From: Acridotheres tristis
Lineage: Eukaryota > Chordata > Aves > Passeriformes > Sturnidae
DNA length: 64,000 nt
Direction: 5' to 3'
Assembly (NCBI GenBank): GCA_037013685.1
Contig: CM072895.1
Location: forward strand, 10,886,463 to 10,950,462
The notes beneath the pieces are model-generated. The model did not search any database. It was given only the letters and a program-made list of their open reading frames with translations, and was not told where the DNA came from. The translations under genes were made by a program, and so were the position numbers. This document shows positions 1-14,261 of this stretch, piece after piece. Position 1 is the first letter of the stretch. The number at the start of each line of letters is the position of its first letter.

Positions 1-869
1 AGCAAAATAAGAGAAAAAAGCTGGTGAGCAATTTTACATCCACGCCAGCACCATGCACTTCTGCACAAGGCAGCTCTTAGTGTCCTGCTTTTTTTCCAGC
101 ACTGCTCCCCCCAGAAGATCTTGCCTGGACTCTGGAACATTAATTCTACCTGCAGACAGGCATTTGCAAGCAGAAGACCATTTCATCACAAGACATCAAC
201 TCTGCAGCTGGATATACAGAGAAACAGACTCTACAAAGAGCAAAGGCCTCCTCATATCAGAAGCAGTAAGATGATTTTCAATCAGCTCCTTCCAAAATGG
301 ATCTAACTGCAGGACTGGATTCTAATTCAGTAAAATAATAAAGAAAGATACTTCGATTAAGATCATATGTATTTTTTAAAAAATAATATCTTTTTTTAGA
401 AACTTCTGTGATTGTTGCACCGGGAAGAATCGTGAAAATCTATTTTATTTTCTACTACCCAGAATTTGGGCTCTTTTATCAGTTTGCATATTGAAAACAG
501 TTTTCCTGTCCTCACTTTTGCTTCCAGTTGCTCTGCAGTGCCTTATCTTTTAGCATTTTGCACATACTGCAAGGCCTGAGCTCCAAGATGAACAGATAAA
601 AGGAAAAGAGGGAAGGTTAGCTTTTAAAGAATTTGTGTACATTTTTATTTCAAATAACTGTTTAGTTTGGCTTTTTATTTCCTTTAGAGGTTTTGTAAAC
701 GTTATTTCTTGCCAAAAACTGAACCTGAGACCAAATGAGATAGACACATTACAGAAAAAGCTAAAACACTTAAATCAAAGAGTGCTGATCTGTCAGCAGT
801 GCACTCCAGCCAGCAGGAAGGTTATAATTTTATGGGCACCAGAGATGTCACTTGTGGGTAGAAGAAGTG

Positions 870-946
870 ACCTGTGGTCCTTCCAGCCCAGTATGGTGTC
901 TTCAGCAAAGGCCAGACCAGATGCTTCTGTGAAAGATCAAACGAAG
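870..946 (+). mobile_element. L3/CR1-like fragment
   Basis: tggtccttccagcccagtat followed by gtcttcagcaaaggccagac and cagatgcttctgtgaaagat resembles the conserved near-terminal segment of old L3/CR1-like LINEs (cagcccagtatcctgtct, cagtggccagaccagatgct). Short and diverged. Confidence 0.5.
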
Positions 947-3104
947 TAAGACAAAAGGAAGACACCACTGTAAACAGTTACAGAGCAGCCTCAATTCAAG
1001 GGAAGTTTCCTCCCCAAAAGCTGGCCACTGGCATATGCTCTGTGGTAATGGCAGAAGGCATTTAACAGCATCTTATAGGATTAAGCCCTAAAACTCCACT
1101 CTCCAGTATCAACAATGGGACTGAAAAGCTGGTATCTTTTATTTTAATATTATTATTACTTAAAAGCAAAGCTTTTTGCTTCTATTTTCTACCTACTGGT
1201 GCTGGTTGTTATGATGTGTTTGCTAACCAGGTACTGGAAATACAGAGCTTTGGGCCTGAAATTTTATGCTTCTTACCAAGCACTGCCAATTTAACATAGG
1301 TATCAAATCAGTATCTAAATAACATCTCAAAACTCATCCTGCCCATCCTGGCAGTATTTTCTTTCCTGAACCTCCATGGTGGGATGGAGCCTGATGGCAT
1401 GGGCAGATGGGTGCATGGCACTGCAGGCTCCCTTTCCCGCAGTGCCAGCTCGGCTGCTCTGGGCAGGACTGGGGGATGCAGCCCGGGGGGCAGAGGCGGA
1501 CACGCCGCTTTATTTTCTGCTCACAATTGGCAGCTTCGTCCACCCACCCAAACAGACCCCGCAATGTTTTTAAAATGCAGTCAGCAGCTGGAAACTAAGG
1601 CAACTTCTGTCTCCTATTGAAAGTCTCTCAGCAAAGCTGCAAGCCTTCCCTGGACCACCCTGGGTCATGTAAATTCAGCAGATTATCCATCCCTAACTCT
1701 CCTCATCTATCACCCGCCTCTGTTATCGATCTGCTCCTCTGAGTAAGTGGGGCCCAGGCTGTCCATTGCTGAGTCCTGCAAATCTGGCCAGACGCTCGTG
1801 TGACTGCCTGGGAGAGCAAGGAGGACAGGTTCAATAATGCCGGGTTACTGCCACTGCACAGCCTGAGCCGAGCTGATCTATGGGCTCGGCAAAGGAACGA
1901 TTCAAAAGCAGGACAAGACTTGGCCATAATGCCACAGGACTCAATTTAATCCCATGACACTCAGCTTTAAAGGCAATACTGCCAGCCACCAGCTGCCAGG
2001 CAAGGCTGGAAAGTCACTTCCACCACCCAGTGAAAGAGATTAAATGCCTCCTTTCCATCCATAAGATACCAACAGCACCTCAGCTAACTGTCTGCTCCTC
2101 CATTTTAAAGATGAAGGCTGGGAAATGCTATCTCCATGTGACCTATTTGAGCTCTTTTTCAGAGTCTCATAAAATCCCAAGACTTGGGACCGTAAAACTT
2201 CCCCATTTCAAACCCAGCTGACTTAAAGCTGAGCTTAATTCCCTTCTCAGTTTCACCCAGTGGTCCAGCTGCAAAGTTCAGCAGAACACAAGGTCAAAGG
2301 TCTAAATATTGCACACACACCACCTGCACCAAAACCCTTAATTTTCATGAAGAATAAGACCCTGTGGTTTAATTTATAAATAAAATGAAAGATGAACCAA
2401 GAGTAGTCACACAAGTGGTGTGTTCCTTCCCCTGTAAACATCTCGCTATAACTGCACAGAGTAAACTCACCCCAGTGGGGTGCTAAATCTGGGAGCTGGA
2501 GATTACCATTGCAATGAGAATACCTCCAACAATTTCACTGCTAATTTTTCAGCAAATATCTGTATCTATGATGCTTAATTCATAATCTCAAACTACTTTC
2601 TACATGTCCCAAAGAGGTGACAAAAATCTTAGGTGTCTATCCAGCTGCCAAATCCTCCCACCTCCCCGTGCTTCTACAATGCAACTGAGTATTGTTAATA
2701 TGAAAATCTTTGGCCTATTGATCACTAAAAATATGAGGGAGACAAAAATGCATTGAATTTAACATAAAAATAAACAACTCATGGCTGCTGTATTGACTGT
2801 ATTATTCATATTATGATTTAATTCATTTGCCTTTCATGCAGCAGCTGCAGATTTTCACCATCTGTGTCAGACCACTTCCACAGTCCAGACCTGGGAGCCC
2901 TCATGTGCTGAAAGCAATTGGGTCTCCATTCCAGTGCTACCAGAGCAAAGGCATTAGAGGTGGAGAACATCACCCTGCATGTTGCAAAAGCTCAAAGCAA
3001 CGTGTGTTGGTGCCTCCTTTTGGATGCTAACCAGTGTTATGGGACATAACTAAGTCTACCTTACTTTCAAAGTCTGAAAAAAGGAGGAAGCTAACCTGTC
3101 CTTT

Positions 3105-3276
3105 GGAAGAACATTTCAGAGAAGTTGTGGATGCCCCATCCCTGGAAGTTTTTAAGGCCACTTTGGATACGGCATTAAGTAAACTGGTCTAGTGGAAGGT
3201 GTCCCTGCCCATGGAGGGTTGGAATTAGATGATCTTTAAGGTGCTTTCCAACCCAAACCTTTCTACGATTCTGTGT
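3105..3276 (+). mobile_element. CR1 LINE 3' tail
   Basis: A typical avian CR1 3' end: the run from gttgtggatgccccatccct through ctggtctagtggaaggtgtc and gatgatctttaaggtgcttt to the terminal attctg-type repeat. It is moderately diverged and 5'-truncated, as most CR1 copies are. No ORF remains. Confidence 0.92.
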
Positions 3277-5390
3277 TTCAACAGCCTCACAGCGCTCAGG
3301 CTGGCTAGCCAAACCCTAATCTTACAATGACAGTTCAGCTGGGAACATACAACATGCTCAAGATACTCATATCCCAGCCTGGATTTCCCCAGCCTCCACA
3401 CCACAACTATGCAGCATACACCTGATGATGCAGATCATCTTTCTTCCTGCTAATTCAAAATCTCTGCACATATTAGGAGTCCCAAAACTCACATAGATGG
3501 GGTGAGCACAGAAAACTGTGCACCATTTCCAGTCCTTCTCAAGCCATTGGAACAGCAGGGCCCTGGGGAAGAAAGGCCTGACTTTAAATGGAAAGATGGG
3601 GTTGGGACCCCACCTCATGTCCCACTAAGCACCACTAAAACCAAAACAAACCAGGCAGCCCCATAAGTCGTAAGAATTAAAGGCACGATTCCGCCTTTCT
3701 AACGATGCTTTTACAGAAACCATTCCACTGTAAAACTTTATGATTTGAATCTTTATAGCTGCCAGCAGAGCACATGTTCACTGCCTTAAATTATAACTTA
3801 ATCTCAACAGAATTTGTGCTTTCCAGCACTCTGTGGGTAGAGTGAAAGACGAGAGGCAGAACTTCATGCCTGCTGCCCACCTGCCTCCCTGGACCATGAC
3901 CTCCAGAGGTACCCTGTGCTGGGGTACAGTCCCCAAACCAGCTCCCATCTGGAGATACTCTACAGCACAGGTACTTAAGCAGCACCTTGCAGCACAGAGA
4001 TAGAGGTGCCCACAGGACATTGTTATGGTGTTGTTTATCACCATGATTGCTAAAGCACTAAAATGGAGAAATGTGGATATCAATAAACATAGTAAAGGGG
4101 CCAGAGGAAATATGGCACCAGCATCCCAGACATGCTTTGTGGGATCAATGCATCCTCCTCGGCAGGATCACACACACCAATCCTAGTGGAAAGCACTTGG
4201 GGCAGTGAAGAATTTCCCACTTATCCAAAGAGTAGAAAAAGACCAGATCTGCAACAGATGCTGTGACAGAATTGGGTAACAGTAGTCCCCCAAAGGACAC
4301 CTCCTTCCAGCGGTTGAATGTGCACGGTCTGTCCACTAATCAGCTCTGCTCTCTGCAGGAGAGGTAGTGCTGGCAAGACCCTGCTTAGGCTACAGCAAAG
4401 CAGAGCATCCTCCTGTGGTCTCTGACCTGCTTTCAAGAAGAGCATGTTTGTTACTAATGGATTTTTTTTAAACCTTGCTGCACATATGCAGAAGTGGAAG
4501 TTGCACTGGCAGCAATGCACAGCAGTGTGGAAATGTGAGCTGCAAGCATATCATGCAATCCTGGAAGAAGCCCATGCCTTGTGAGCATGTTTGCACATAG
4601 CAAGATGGCAGCAGAGGAAAAAATGCTGGAAGAAAACTCCCAGCAATCCATAACAAAGAGTGCTCCAGTTTGGTGGGGGAATTGGGAACATGTTTTTTCA
4701 ATTCATTCTCCTCTTCAGCAACAAGGAAAAGACCGGTCAATCAATAGAACAGTAAAATTTTTAACACAGCTAACCTTTAAACACTAAACAACGTCATACA
4801 AAACTAAAACAAACTGCATGAAATCCCAGTCAGGTGTCAAAATCACCCTGGGTCAGCCAGACTAAGAAAACAGAGATAACAGGCTGAAGCATCCTGCCAT
4901 ACTGAGCTCTGAAGTTTTCTCTCCTGAGACGTTGGTACCTATGAACAAGTGGTCCTCCTCGGGCAGCCACACAGAGTGTCTTGATGTTTGTACAAGTTTG
5001 TCCAAGTGACTCAACTAGATGGTTGAGGTCACTGCACTCCTGCAGCTCCTCGATTTGAAGGATACAGGGGCTATCTTTACAGCTTCCAATCCCTGTACAA
5101 TTTGTCCACACCTTTCCCCTTTGTATCTCCTTTCCTTTTCTTCTGACAGAGGGAACTGTTTTTTCCCTTCTTCTGGTTGACCATGAGCTGATAAACTTAC
5201 ACGGAACCATTTTCACTGCCGGCTGCTGATTGCACACTTTAACTTGCTGTGTCTCTTGTTCATCTCCCCAAGCCTCCAGGCTACCTCAGAACTGAGATCA
5301 CACAGAAACTGGAGTGCATTTCTGAGAGAACATGTGAAGCTCCACACCTCGTGTCTGCCAAATAGTGGGAACCTGATACCTGGACAGTCA

Positions 5391-5575
5391 TAGAATCATG
5401 CAGAAGGGTGAACATGAGGTTATCTCTTTCTTTCTGTCTAAAAGCAGAAACAGCTAAATTTAGTACATTCCTGAAATAATTCTGCTTCATTTGGTCCTGA
5501 AACTTATCAGTGCTCCCCACTGCCTAGGCAGTCTACTGCACTGCTCTGTCACCTCCATGCTAGAAAATAAGAGCT
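5391..5575 (-). mobile_element. Degenerate CR1 tail
   Basis: Starts with tcatagaatcatgcagaagg, the reverse of a CR1 terminal repeat. Further on comes a stretch (cctaggcagtctactgcact, then ctctgtcacctccatgctag) similar to the internal part of CR1 3' ends in reverse. The middle is poorly conserved. Confidence 0.4.
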
Positions 5576-8500
5576 GACAGAAGGGATTCAGTTTAGGTTC
5601 CAAATTTCAGGCCTTATCTTCAGTTGGCACATCCTCCTACTCCTCAACCTGCAATACTCACTTGTCACAATCTTAAATGAGGGTGGATTTCTTTTCCATT
5701 CTCCCAAGGAGAGACCAGCCTGACCACCCTCAGCACCTTTGTTTAAGGTAGGCTACAGCTGAAATGGGCATCAAGAAGAAGAAGTAAGAAAGCAAACAGC
5801 CCTCAATTTTCTGCAAGACTACCAAGAATTTATGAATAAACCCGGCAAGCCTTTTAATTTATTTTTTCCCTTACTCTGATATTCTCATTTTTTCTAGGAA
5901 AAGGGGACATAGATCTCCTGTAGGCAGGATAAGAGACTGCTCTTTGGGAGCTGAAGTTTGCCAGTTCAAACTGGACATGTAGTACCTGGCAGACCTCACC
6001 TTTCACAGAGCCATGTGTGACTAAGAGCTTCCCTTTGATGCTTTCTCCTCTGGATCTTTTAGGCTGCAGTCCAGTAACTTTCCTTCTTTAAAGGAAGGCT
6101 GAGGAGATTTTGTTTCCTGACTTTTGAAGAGCTTTTCCTCTTCTTTCTTTGATCTGTGTAGTGAATTTGATCTCCCAGAAGAGCAGGATGAGTGTGTCTC
6201 CTGGCAGCCCAGTTCCGGACAGTCAGGATTTGATTCATCGATTCGTTTGTTTTTATTTGGCTTTTGTGTTTGGCAAGCTGAATACAGGGCTGCAAATAAG
6301 GCTCTTTCCTTAGGTTCGAGAGATGGAAGGTGCTTCCCTGAACCTGGCTGAGTCTGTACTTTCCAGGCTGTGGGCTGGGTGCCAGCACATCTCTTGAGAT
6401 ACTTCCACTGTATGCTTAAGAATGCAAGGAAAGAAGCTCATCTCTCCCTCCCGCTCCATCATGAAACTAGACATCTAAACAGAATATGCTGATAAGATAT
6501 TTGAGTCTTCCCCTGCAGGGAGCACTTCAATTTCCAACTTGTTCTGTGGCAGGCTCTGGGACAGGCTTCTGCTGACCTTCTGTGCTCCCCGCTGGTCTGG
6601 CAGTCAGAGGAGGGATGACAAGGGGACCTTGCCTTCCTGGGGGCTGAAAGGAGGCTGTAACACCTCACACCCAGCCTACTGAAGTATGAGCAGAAGCTCT
6701 TTGAAGGTCTTTATCTCAGTGACAGCCCTCCTGGGACTCCAGCATCAGTCTGAATGCTTCTTCCAAAGAGCCATGCATGGTAAGTCCCACAGCAAATTTC
6801 TTCCACACCTGCTGGCAGCTTTCCATCCCACCAGGAAGAGATAGAGGTCCTGATGTGCCCAGACCAGCTCCTGACTGGAAGTTTAAAAGACCTGTCCTAG
6901 TTGGACACCAAATATTTGGGGGAAAATAACAATTCAGAACAGATGCTCTGAAGTGAGGAGACCCAGGAGAACAGAGCTGGAGTGTCAGTCTGCCTCTGAG
7001 GAGCCCTCTGGCAGAACATCCTCAGCTGCATGGGCAACACAGAGTTCCTGCCCACATCCTCAGGTACCTGAGCCAGCCTGGGGCAATTCCTGCTCCCCAG
7101 CTGTTGGGAGTCCAGCCTGCAGCCTAGCTCACAGCTTGAACCTGTCATTGGGAACCATCTCATGGCTGCACTGAGATTAGGAACAAAATGCATGTTTCTG
7201 TGGGTATTGTTGAAGTTTTTAAGCCTCCTGATTGACTGGTACCAGAGCTGGGATAAGGACAGGAGCCCTTCGGTCCCAGCCCCAAGACAGAGAGCAATGC
7301 TGTATATTCAGTAAATAACTGGGGTGTTTACTCAAATGAACGACTCTGAGCCTGCTCCAAGGAGTTAATTTAGTGCTAACTGACTGGATGAAAATGAAAA
7401 GGTCTCATTTTACATTAAGAATGATCACCTGACAGTTTTACTGAATATATTATGACAGGATTTATATGGCTATATAATTTTAGGGTATATTTGGAAGATT
7501 ATTATCCTGATTTAAATAAACATGATCTCAAGAAAATCAACACAGAATCGGGAACTTTTCACACAAGAAGAAAGGCAAGAAACTGGCTCAGAAATGAACC
7601 TCAGTTATTTTATCTTGTACCTTCTACCAGACGCTGCTTTGTAAAGAGTGGGATCCCACAGTTCATAGGAAGTGGCAAAAATCTCCCAAAAGTTCTGCTA
7701 ACTTAGACATAATTAATGAGTATGACACAAAATTCTCACTCCAAATGTCTTATCTGTGCACCAGGAAGGGAGCAGCAACGGAATCCAGTAGATTGTGTGG
7801 GCTGGAGGGAGGAGGAGGTGGATAGAGGCAGGAAGGAGAGGCCTGAGTGTCAAAAGTGCCCCTTAAAAAAAAGTGTTGCTTAAAGGGTCTTCTGCAAGGA
7901 AAAAGAAAAAAGAAGAATCAAAAGTAAAGATATTGTTGAGTTTGGGAAGGGCATCACTTTGATGTGTCTTATTTTCCAGGAGGCGTTCCCATTCTTCGAA
8001 CAGAAATGAGGCACAAAGGAGACTTTTGGGAACTTCTGTCTCTTGTGCTCAGGGGCAGCTGGCAGGCTGTGGGCTTCTGGCTCACACCAGGGCAGCCCTA
8101 AATGAGGCTAAAATGTGCCCCATTGCACAAAACCTATGGGATGGAGAAAAGGCAGCACACGCCTATGGCATTCCCAGATCTGCAGTACATCAGCACTGCA
8201 GCTGGCATTGGTGCAAAACCAAACCCATGCAGGTATGAGCTTCTTTCCATGTGCTCATCTCCCTTCCAGCTTCCACAAGCTGTGGAGGCTTGCATGAGGG
8301 ATCTTAGTGCAAATAAGTGCCGAGGACACAACCAGCTGCCTCTTTCAGCCTCCCCAGGTCCTGAATCCCTTCTCAACCTGTGTTTCTAAGTGTAATTGCA
8401 TACAAGAAAAACCCTCTCCAGGCTTGTTCTGTTTTACAGACTACCTGATGGGATTATCTTTCCCATCATTTTGAAGCTTGTATAAGCATGCGACTTACAC

Positions 8501-9669
8501 CACTCAAGCTAAATCACATTCAAGACACTCTGTCTGTCTAAATTGTTTTCAGGATCAAGTAATTTATTTACAGATTATGTTATTTATTTAGGAAAAAATT
8601 AATTTAAAACCAGAATTTTAAAATAAATGGAAGACAAAGGTAATAAAGGCATTGCAGTCAAGTACCAATATCCTGTGGATCAGGTAAGTGCCAAATAGCA
8701 ATGATCTAAAATACTGAGAACAGCACTCTCTGGTCTCAAACCACACAAAGAAAAGCCAAGTTATTTGGTCAGACACAGACTTCCTGGGAGGTAACACTCA
8801 CTTAGACACTACAGTGATGATAGGCAGCCCAGACATATCCAAGACAGGTAGATCGATTATTCCTGTAGCAGTAACCTTGGGGAAATATTTGTCTGTCATA
8901 ACCCCAAAGCAGATCAACTAACATTTAGGGACTAATCTGATGCCCAGTCCAGTCAGTGCAAATTTTTACATTTATTTACTTCCATGGCTGCTGGATCAGA
9001 TCTTTTGGGACTGCAAAATATCATACAAGTTTCTCTTTCCACTAGAAGAGCTATAAATGTGCAAAGAGCCAAAGCCAGGAACAGCCAAGGTGGAATTTGG
9101 CTCTGGGTTTATTAAGTAACAGAAACATCTCCTGAAGCTGAAGGGCGTCAGTGCCCAGACAGGGGTCAGGGGCACACACAATCTCCTTCATGCACTTGCT
9201 CCATGCATAGTGAGATCATAATTCCTATGATAATGCAACTAGAAACAAGTCAGGTATGGGGGCAGATCTCCACCTCCTTACTGGGAAACTCGAGGCAGTC
9301 CCAGGGGTCACTTGGGGCACATCTATGGGCAGGGATGCCTTTCAAAGAGCAACCAGATGAGGCCAAAGTCCGTGTGCATTTTTCTCCAGTATAGTCCAAA
9401 GCCCAGAGCTGACTTCCTAGGGTTTATTCTTGATTTTAAGTGGTTGTTAAAAAAAAAAAAATCATCACGGAGGGGACTGTGTGCTTTAAAGTGCTTCAGC
9501 AGGCTCTCAGAGTCCACTTATTTCTGAGTGAAGATGGATACCTCAAGAGGTTCTCCTCACCAGTAAATAATTCATAAAAGACAAACAAGCCCAGGTCTGT
9601 TTGAATTAGAACAAAACATTTCTTTAGAAAAGTGAAGTGATTAAGCACAGGAGGAGCTGGAGATGACAG

Positions 9670-10085
9670 CTGGTGTCTGCAGCTCCGGATGAGTCACCTT
9701 CACTCGCCAAGGCCCCTCTCTCTGGGAAGTGCTGCTGCTTTGTTTTTAACCCTTTGAGATTCCCAGGAATGATTTGTCACCGGGGTTATTAGCATTTCTC
9801 CCTTGATATTGACAGCTTGTCTCTCCTTCTTCTAACCGGTGAGTGATTTCTTCACACGCTCGCCAAATATAGCCAAATCACCATGGTAAACGTATCGACA
9901 GAATCATATTAACAGCTGCTGAGCATTTACAGGGCTGTAAGTTATACAAAAAAAGAAAGAAGAAAAACACACATGGAAATAAACCAACTCTGATCAGCAG
10001 TGACAAGCATTTATTTAGGAGTCACTCGATGGAAATATTTTTTATGTTTTAATTGCTAATTATAGGCTACTACAGAAGGATGGCT
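9670..10085. promoter_or_regulatory. Candidate conserved regulatory block
   Basis: A repeat-free stretch with no coding frame and mixed composition. It carries homeodomain-like cores (TTAATTGCTAATTATAGGC near 10.05 kb), AP-1/CRE-like GATGAGTCACC near 9.69 kb and clustered AT-rich sites. The call rests only on appearance; I cannot compare species here. Confidence 0.3.
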
Positions 10086-10842
10086 TTGGCCAAAATTATC
10101 CTTTAAACTGGAGCATTAAGCCAGAAGTGAGCACACCCTACCTGGATGTATCTTAGGGCATCAATAGAAAAAGGATTTCTTTTTAAAGTGCTGTCCTTGT
10201 TTAGATCAATCCTGAAGTTTCCCAGTAAAAGTTGCATCTCTCCTGACTTACGAAGCAAGGACGTCTTAAGTGTGAAGTCTAGGTAAGAGGTGAATAAAGA
10301 CAGGCCTTTTCAAAATGATTTGTTTAGGATGCTCTGATCCTCCTCTAGCATACTAGGCATCACAAAAGGGCCCAAAAGGACCACCAGGTAGTGGGTAGCA
10401 GCTAGCAGTATCTTTGCTTCTCCACTGTGCAGCGGAGCATCACCCCACTGCCTGCTCTAAGTCAGACTGGATCCGGAAGGAGGAAACAGCTGTTCTTCTG
10501 CTCCCCTTTCTCTGCATGTTCAGGGCACATCCAGCATCCCTTACCTGCCCCCACATTTGGAGGTATACTTTTATTAGGGACACACAGGTCCCTAGCAGGT
10601 ATGTGCAAGATTCTCAGTACTTGCTTTGACGTACTCAAGTTCCAGGATTGCTTCTGACAAGGTGTTTTGAACCCTTTGGGATTCCCACAAATTTCTCAGG
10701 AGTCAAAGCATTTAATTCCAAACAGCTGGGGAAACGTGGGAACTACTGATGAGAAACCAGTACCCCTAAAGCTGTCTCTGCATCACCCTGCACAGGACCT
10801 GCTCTATTACCTGAAGAGCCACCCACCTGCCCTGGTGCTCAT

Positions 10843-10877
10843 AAGTGAAACACAAGGTGAAACAAGGTGAAACACAT
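10843..10877 (+). repeat. Short tandem triplication
   Basis: Three near-identical copies of an about 11-base unit (aagtgaaacac, aaggtgaaac, aaggtgaaacac). Confidence 0.8.
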
Positions 10878-13303
10878 AAGAAGAGCTGCTTGTTTTGAGC
10901 AAAGCACAGAGACCCACAGTGAACCCACTATCAAGAAATTTAGATGTAGAATAAAAAGACTGCTCTAGCCAGGCCCTCAAACAACCCAGCTGGGCCATGA
11001 ACCTATGACCACAAGGAAGAAAGGAAGAGAAGATGAAGCATTTCTGTTGTATGAAAACATCCATAGTTGATACCTCAGGCATTTCACCAAGGTTCTTGCA
11101 AGAGTTTATATCTAATAGCTGCTGCTTCAGGATTTCTGAAGGTTGGGGTTAGAAAGTTGAATTTTGTGGGAGCTGTACTGCAGGAGGAAACTGAGTGGCT
11201 TCCTTCTGCTGAAGGCAGAAATGGGATGAGGAGAGGCCTGGGCACTACTGACATGAAAACACATTTGCTGAGATCCCAAAGTTGGCTGCGCTGACTCACC
11301 TGGCTCACTCTTCTGCAGCAGCCCCTAATCTTGTTAGAGGTCCAAGGGAGACAGCCTTGTAACAGATTCCCATAATCTTCTTGTGCCAACTCAGAGAAGG
11401 GTATCATGGAAACTCAGGTATGGTTTGCTGGCCACCAAAGCAAGGACAGAAAGATGGGGAAGGAATGACCACCATCTGAGACACAGAGACAAGAAGCTAC
11501 CCCCAAGAAAAGTGCTTATTCTAATCCTTCTCACTTTCTTTTGGCATTTTTCAAGGCAAATCTGGGGTATGAACCAAAGTAACTTCTCCTGCCTCTGCTG
11601 CTCACACTTCTTGCCTGCTGTAGAAAAAACACAGACTGACTACAAAATGAAAGCCCGCAAAATGTTACTGCAAAATCCTTTCTTAATAAATTAGATGTAA
11701 AAGGTGTTTTAGTTTTCAATTTCGTCCCTTCAGCTACCTTTCCCACGCAGCTCCTTACCTTCACACACACTCTTTCCTTCCACAAAAAAAGGGAAAAAAA
11801 AACTGAAAAAGGAAAAGAAAAAAAATAGAAAAGCACCCAAAGAAAAATGGTGCTATCTCACCCCATCTGTCCTTAATTTCCCTCCCAGATTAGCTTCTCT
11901 GCAACCCTCTTTTAAAGCAGCCCAGCCATCAGACATTGGGGCTGCCAAAGGATCAGGTATTGGAAAAATTAGACCCAGCCTCATTGGGTTGCTCAGAAAT
12001 GGAATGGAGGAATAGGGCAGCATAACCAATTTTAAATCTCTCCAGCCTGACCCTTGCACCATGAACCTGCTCCTTTGGGCCCCCAGTCCCAGACAGCAGC
12101 TTTCTGGACCCAGGAAAGAATGGCACCATCCTGCTTTTATTCAGTCCTCTTTCTAAGAGCTGTCAGGCACTGTGGGCTCTCTCAGACCTCTGCCCCAGTA
12201 CTTAACAAGTTTTTCTTTCACTCTGTTAAGTCAGTGGGTGGCCTGGAGGTGCAGAGCCAGACCTGTGGCCTCTGGATAGACACATCCCCTCTGTCCTACT
12301 CCAGTGGGTACAGTAGGCTGTGAGCTCCCTGTCAGCTCAATCATCCCCCTCACTGATGTTTTGCAGTGTCCAGAGACAGCCTGTCTTGGAGCTTGGAGCT
12401 CCCACACCTACTGGGAGCAGGACTGGTGGGATTCCAAGGACTTGGAATTGGTCAGAGCCAGATCTGCCTGTGCACTGGGAAGCACCCTGGCATCATCCAT
12501 CTGTAAGACCTCCAGCATCTCCTAGGTTCCAGGGAAGGAAATACCAGTTCATCAAAATCCAAAACATTATGGATTTGTATCCAGGTAGAAGAACCTACCT
12601 GAGGAGGGTGAGGGGATATGAAGGTATTTAAAAGAAAAGACCCAAAGGGAAAAGCTGAGCCGTACTGGGCTGTGACATCAGTATGTCCAGTATGTCCAGT
12701 TGCTGGATTCAGGCTGCCAACAAAAGACCCTTCCTCACCAAGGAGCTCTTCCTCCTCCCACCAGAGCAGGGAGCAGGTACCTGACACACCAAGAGCCATG
12801 ACTTATCTGTGAGGTGTGATGGTGCTACTAGGAGAAAGAAAATTAGAAGCAACTTCTATTGCCAGAAGAAATCTCTATCAACTTCCACAAGAAGCAAATT
12901 CTGAAGAATGAGTGAGGCTCTGGCTCCCTGCAGAGCTGGGACCACAGGAATTACACAGAGGACTTCTCCAACCCTCGGTACATCGCTCAGGGAAATACAG
13001 TACCTAGCAGTGCGAGCTCAAGAAGCAGAAGTTTGCTGAAAATACAGACGCTAAAAGCTGTTCGGGCAGGCAGTGCCAAGTCTCATTCTTCATGTAAGAG
13101 AGCTCCCTCTAGGTCAAACACTCGGGTATTTCAGAACCATCGCTTGTTTGGGATCCCATGCTTGGACCTGATCTCTTTCTCTGGAGAAGTGCCTGTCAGT
13201 CAGAAAGCCCACAGGCACCCCAGAAAATCTGTGGTTTGGTTTCCCTTCGCAACACAGCCTTCCTGCCACGGGCACTGGCCACCCGTGCTATGCATGTGAC
13301 ATA

Positions 13304-13317
13304 CACACACGTGTGTG
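13304..13317. repeat. 14-base perfect palindrome with E-box core
   Basis: CACACACGTGTGTG is a perfect palindrome centred on CACGTG. A second CACGTG follows at about 13322, in a CA/TG-rich stretch, so the palindrome may simply reflect the microsatellite composition. Confidence 0.85.
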
Positions 13318-13404
13318 ACACACGTGCCCCACATGTGCCCAGAGCCACCAGTCCTGGAACTTCACCCATCAGAGTGGCTCTGACCTCCGGATGTATTTAA
13401 AGCA

Positions 13405-13528
13405 CATTGAGATGTGGCACTTGGGGACATACTTTAGTGGCAGATGTAGCACTGCTGAATAAATTGTTGGACTCAATGATCTTACAGATCTTTTCCAACC
13501 TAAGTGATTCTGTGACTCCATGATTCCG
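13405..13528 (+). mobile_element. CR1 LINE 3' tail
   Basis: Contains gatgtggcacttggggacat, then tggactcaatgatcttacag, then ttttccaacctaagtgattc and a terminal gattctgtg/gattc repeat. This is the characteristic 3' end of a CR1 subfamily, truncated at the 5' side. Confidence 0.9.
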
Positions 13529-14261
13529 ATATGTTCAGCTGCAGCTACACCAGGGAAGGAGCCAACCTGTAATTTCTCCATCCCCAAACCCAATCTTTAC
13601 CCTTCTTTGAAACACTGATAAATTATTCCACAAACTGATGAGCAGGGGGAGTTCAGAAGAGACTTTCAAATTCACAGAGCTAGAAAAATCAGATGGAAAA
13701 GACTTAATGCCGGAAAATGCTGGACTGTTCCCTGCAGTGGGATCCCAGGAGCTTTGCACAAACTAGTTTTAAGCCTTGAAGTCTTTAATACAACTTCCTG
13801 TTTTATTTTTCTTTTACCTAGACTGGTATTTACTAATAAATATGTAGCTGGCTGTATACAGAACAGCAGGTAGCTCCCATTTACAGCTGTATATAACTGA
13901 CTGCAGCATTCAACACCCTCACTCTGCTATGCAGTATAATACTCACAATAAAACACACACCGTATTTGCAACTGTGTTCATGCTACTATTCTGGTACGTG
14001 ACACACATTAAGAAACATATTCAGAACATAGAAAAGAATTTACCATTTACATAAAAAAGATGCACTGGGATTTTCAATAAGTTCCAGCATAATACAGTAT
14101 CATTTTTATATCCTGTCTGCTGCCTTGGTCTTGCTGATTTAATACATTTTTTTTTCTCTTTGTAACCAGAAACCTATAGGTTGTATATAGATTTTCTTAA
14201 GCATAATATATGGTGGCAGTGTATATTTATAAAACTTTACCATAGAATTGTAACAATTGTC

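Noticed and set aside
1334..1564. Minus-strand frame containing APICPC, tested as an RNF220 downstream exon
   Set aside because: Only a chance similarity to the CPIC-type motif; the surrounding residues do not match RNF220.
4830..5237. 135-codon minus-strand frame
   Set aside because: No recognisable domain or retroelement protein motif; no splice or promoter context; likely chance.
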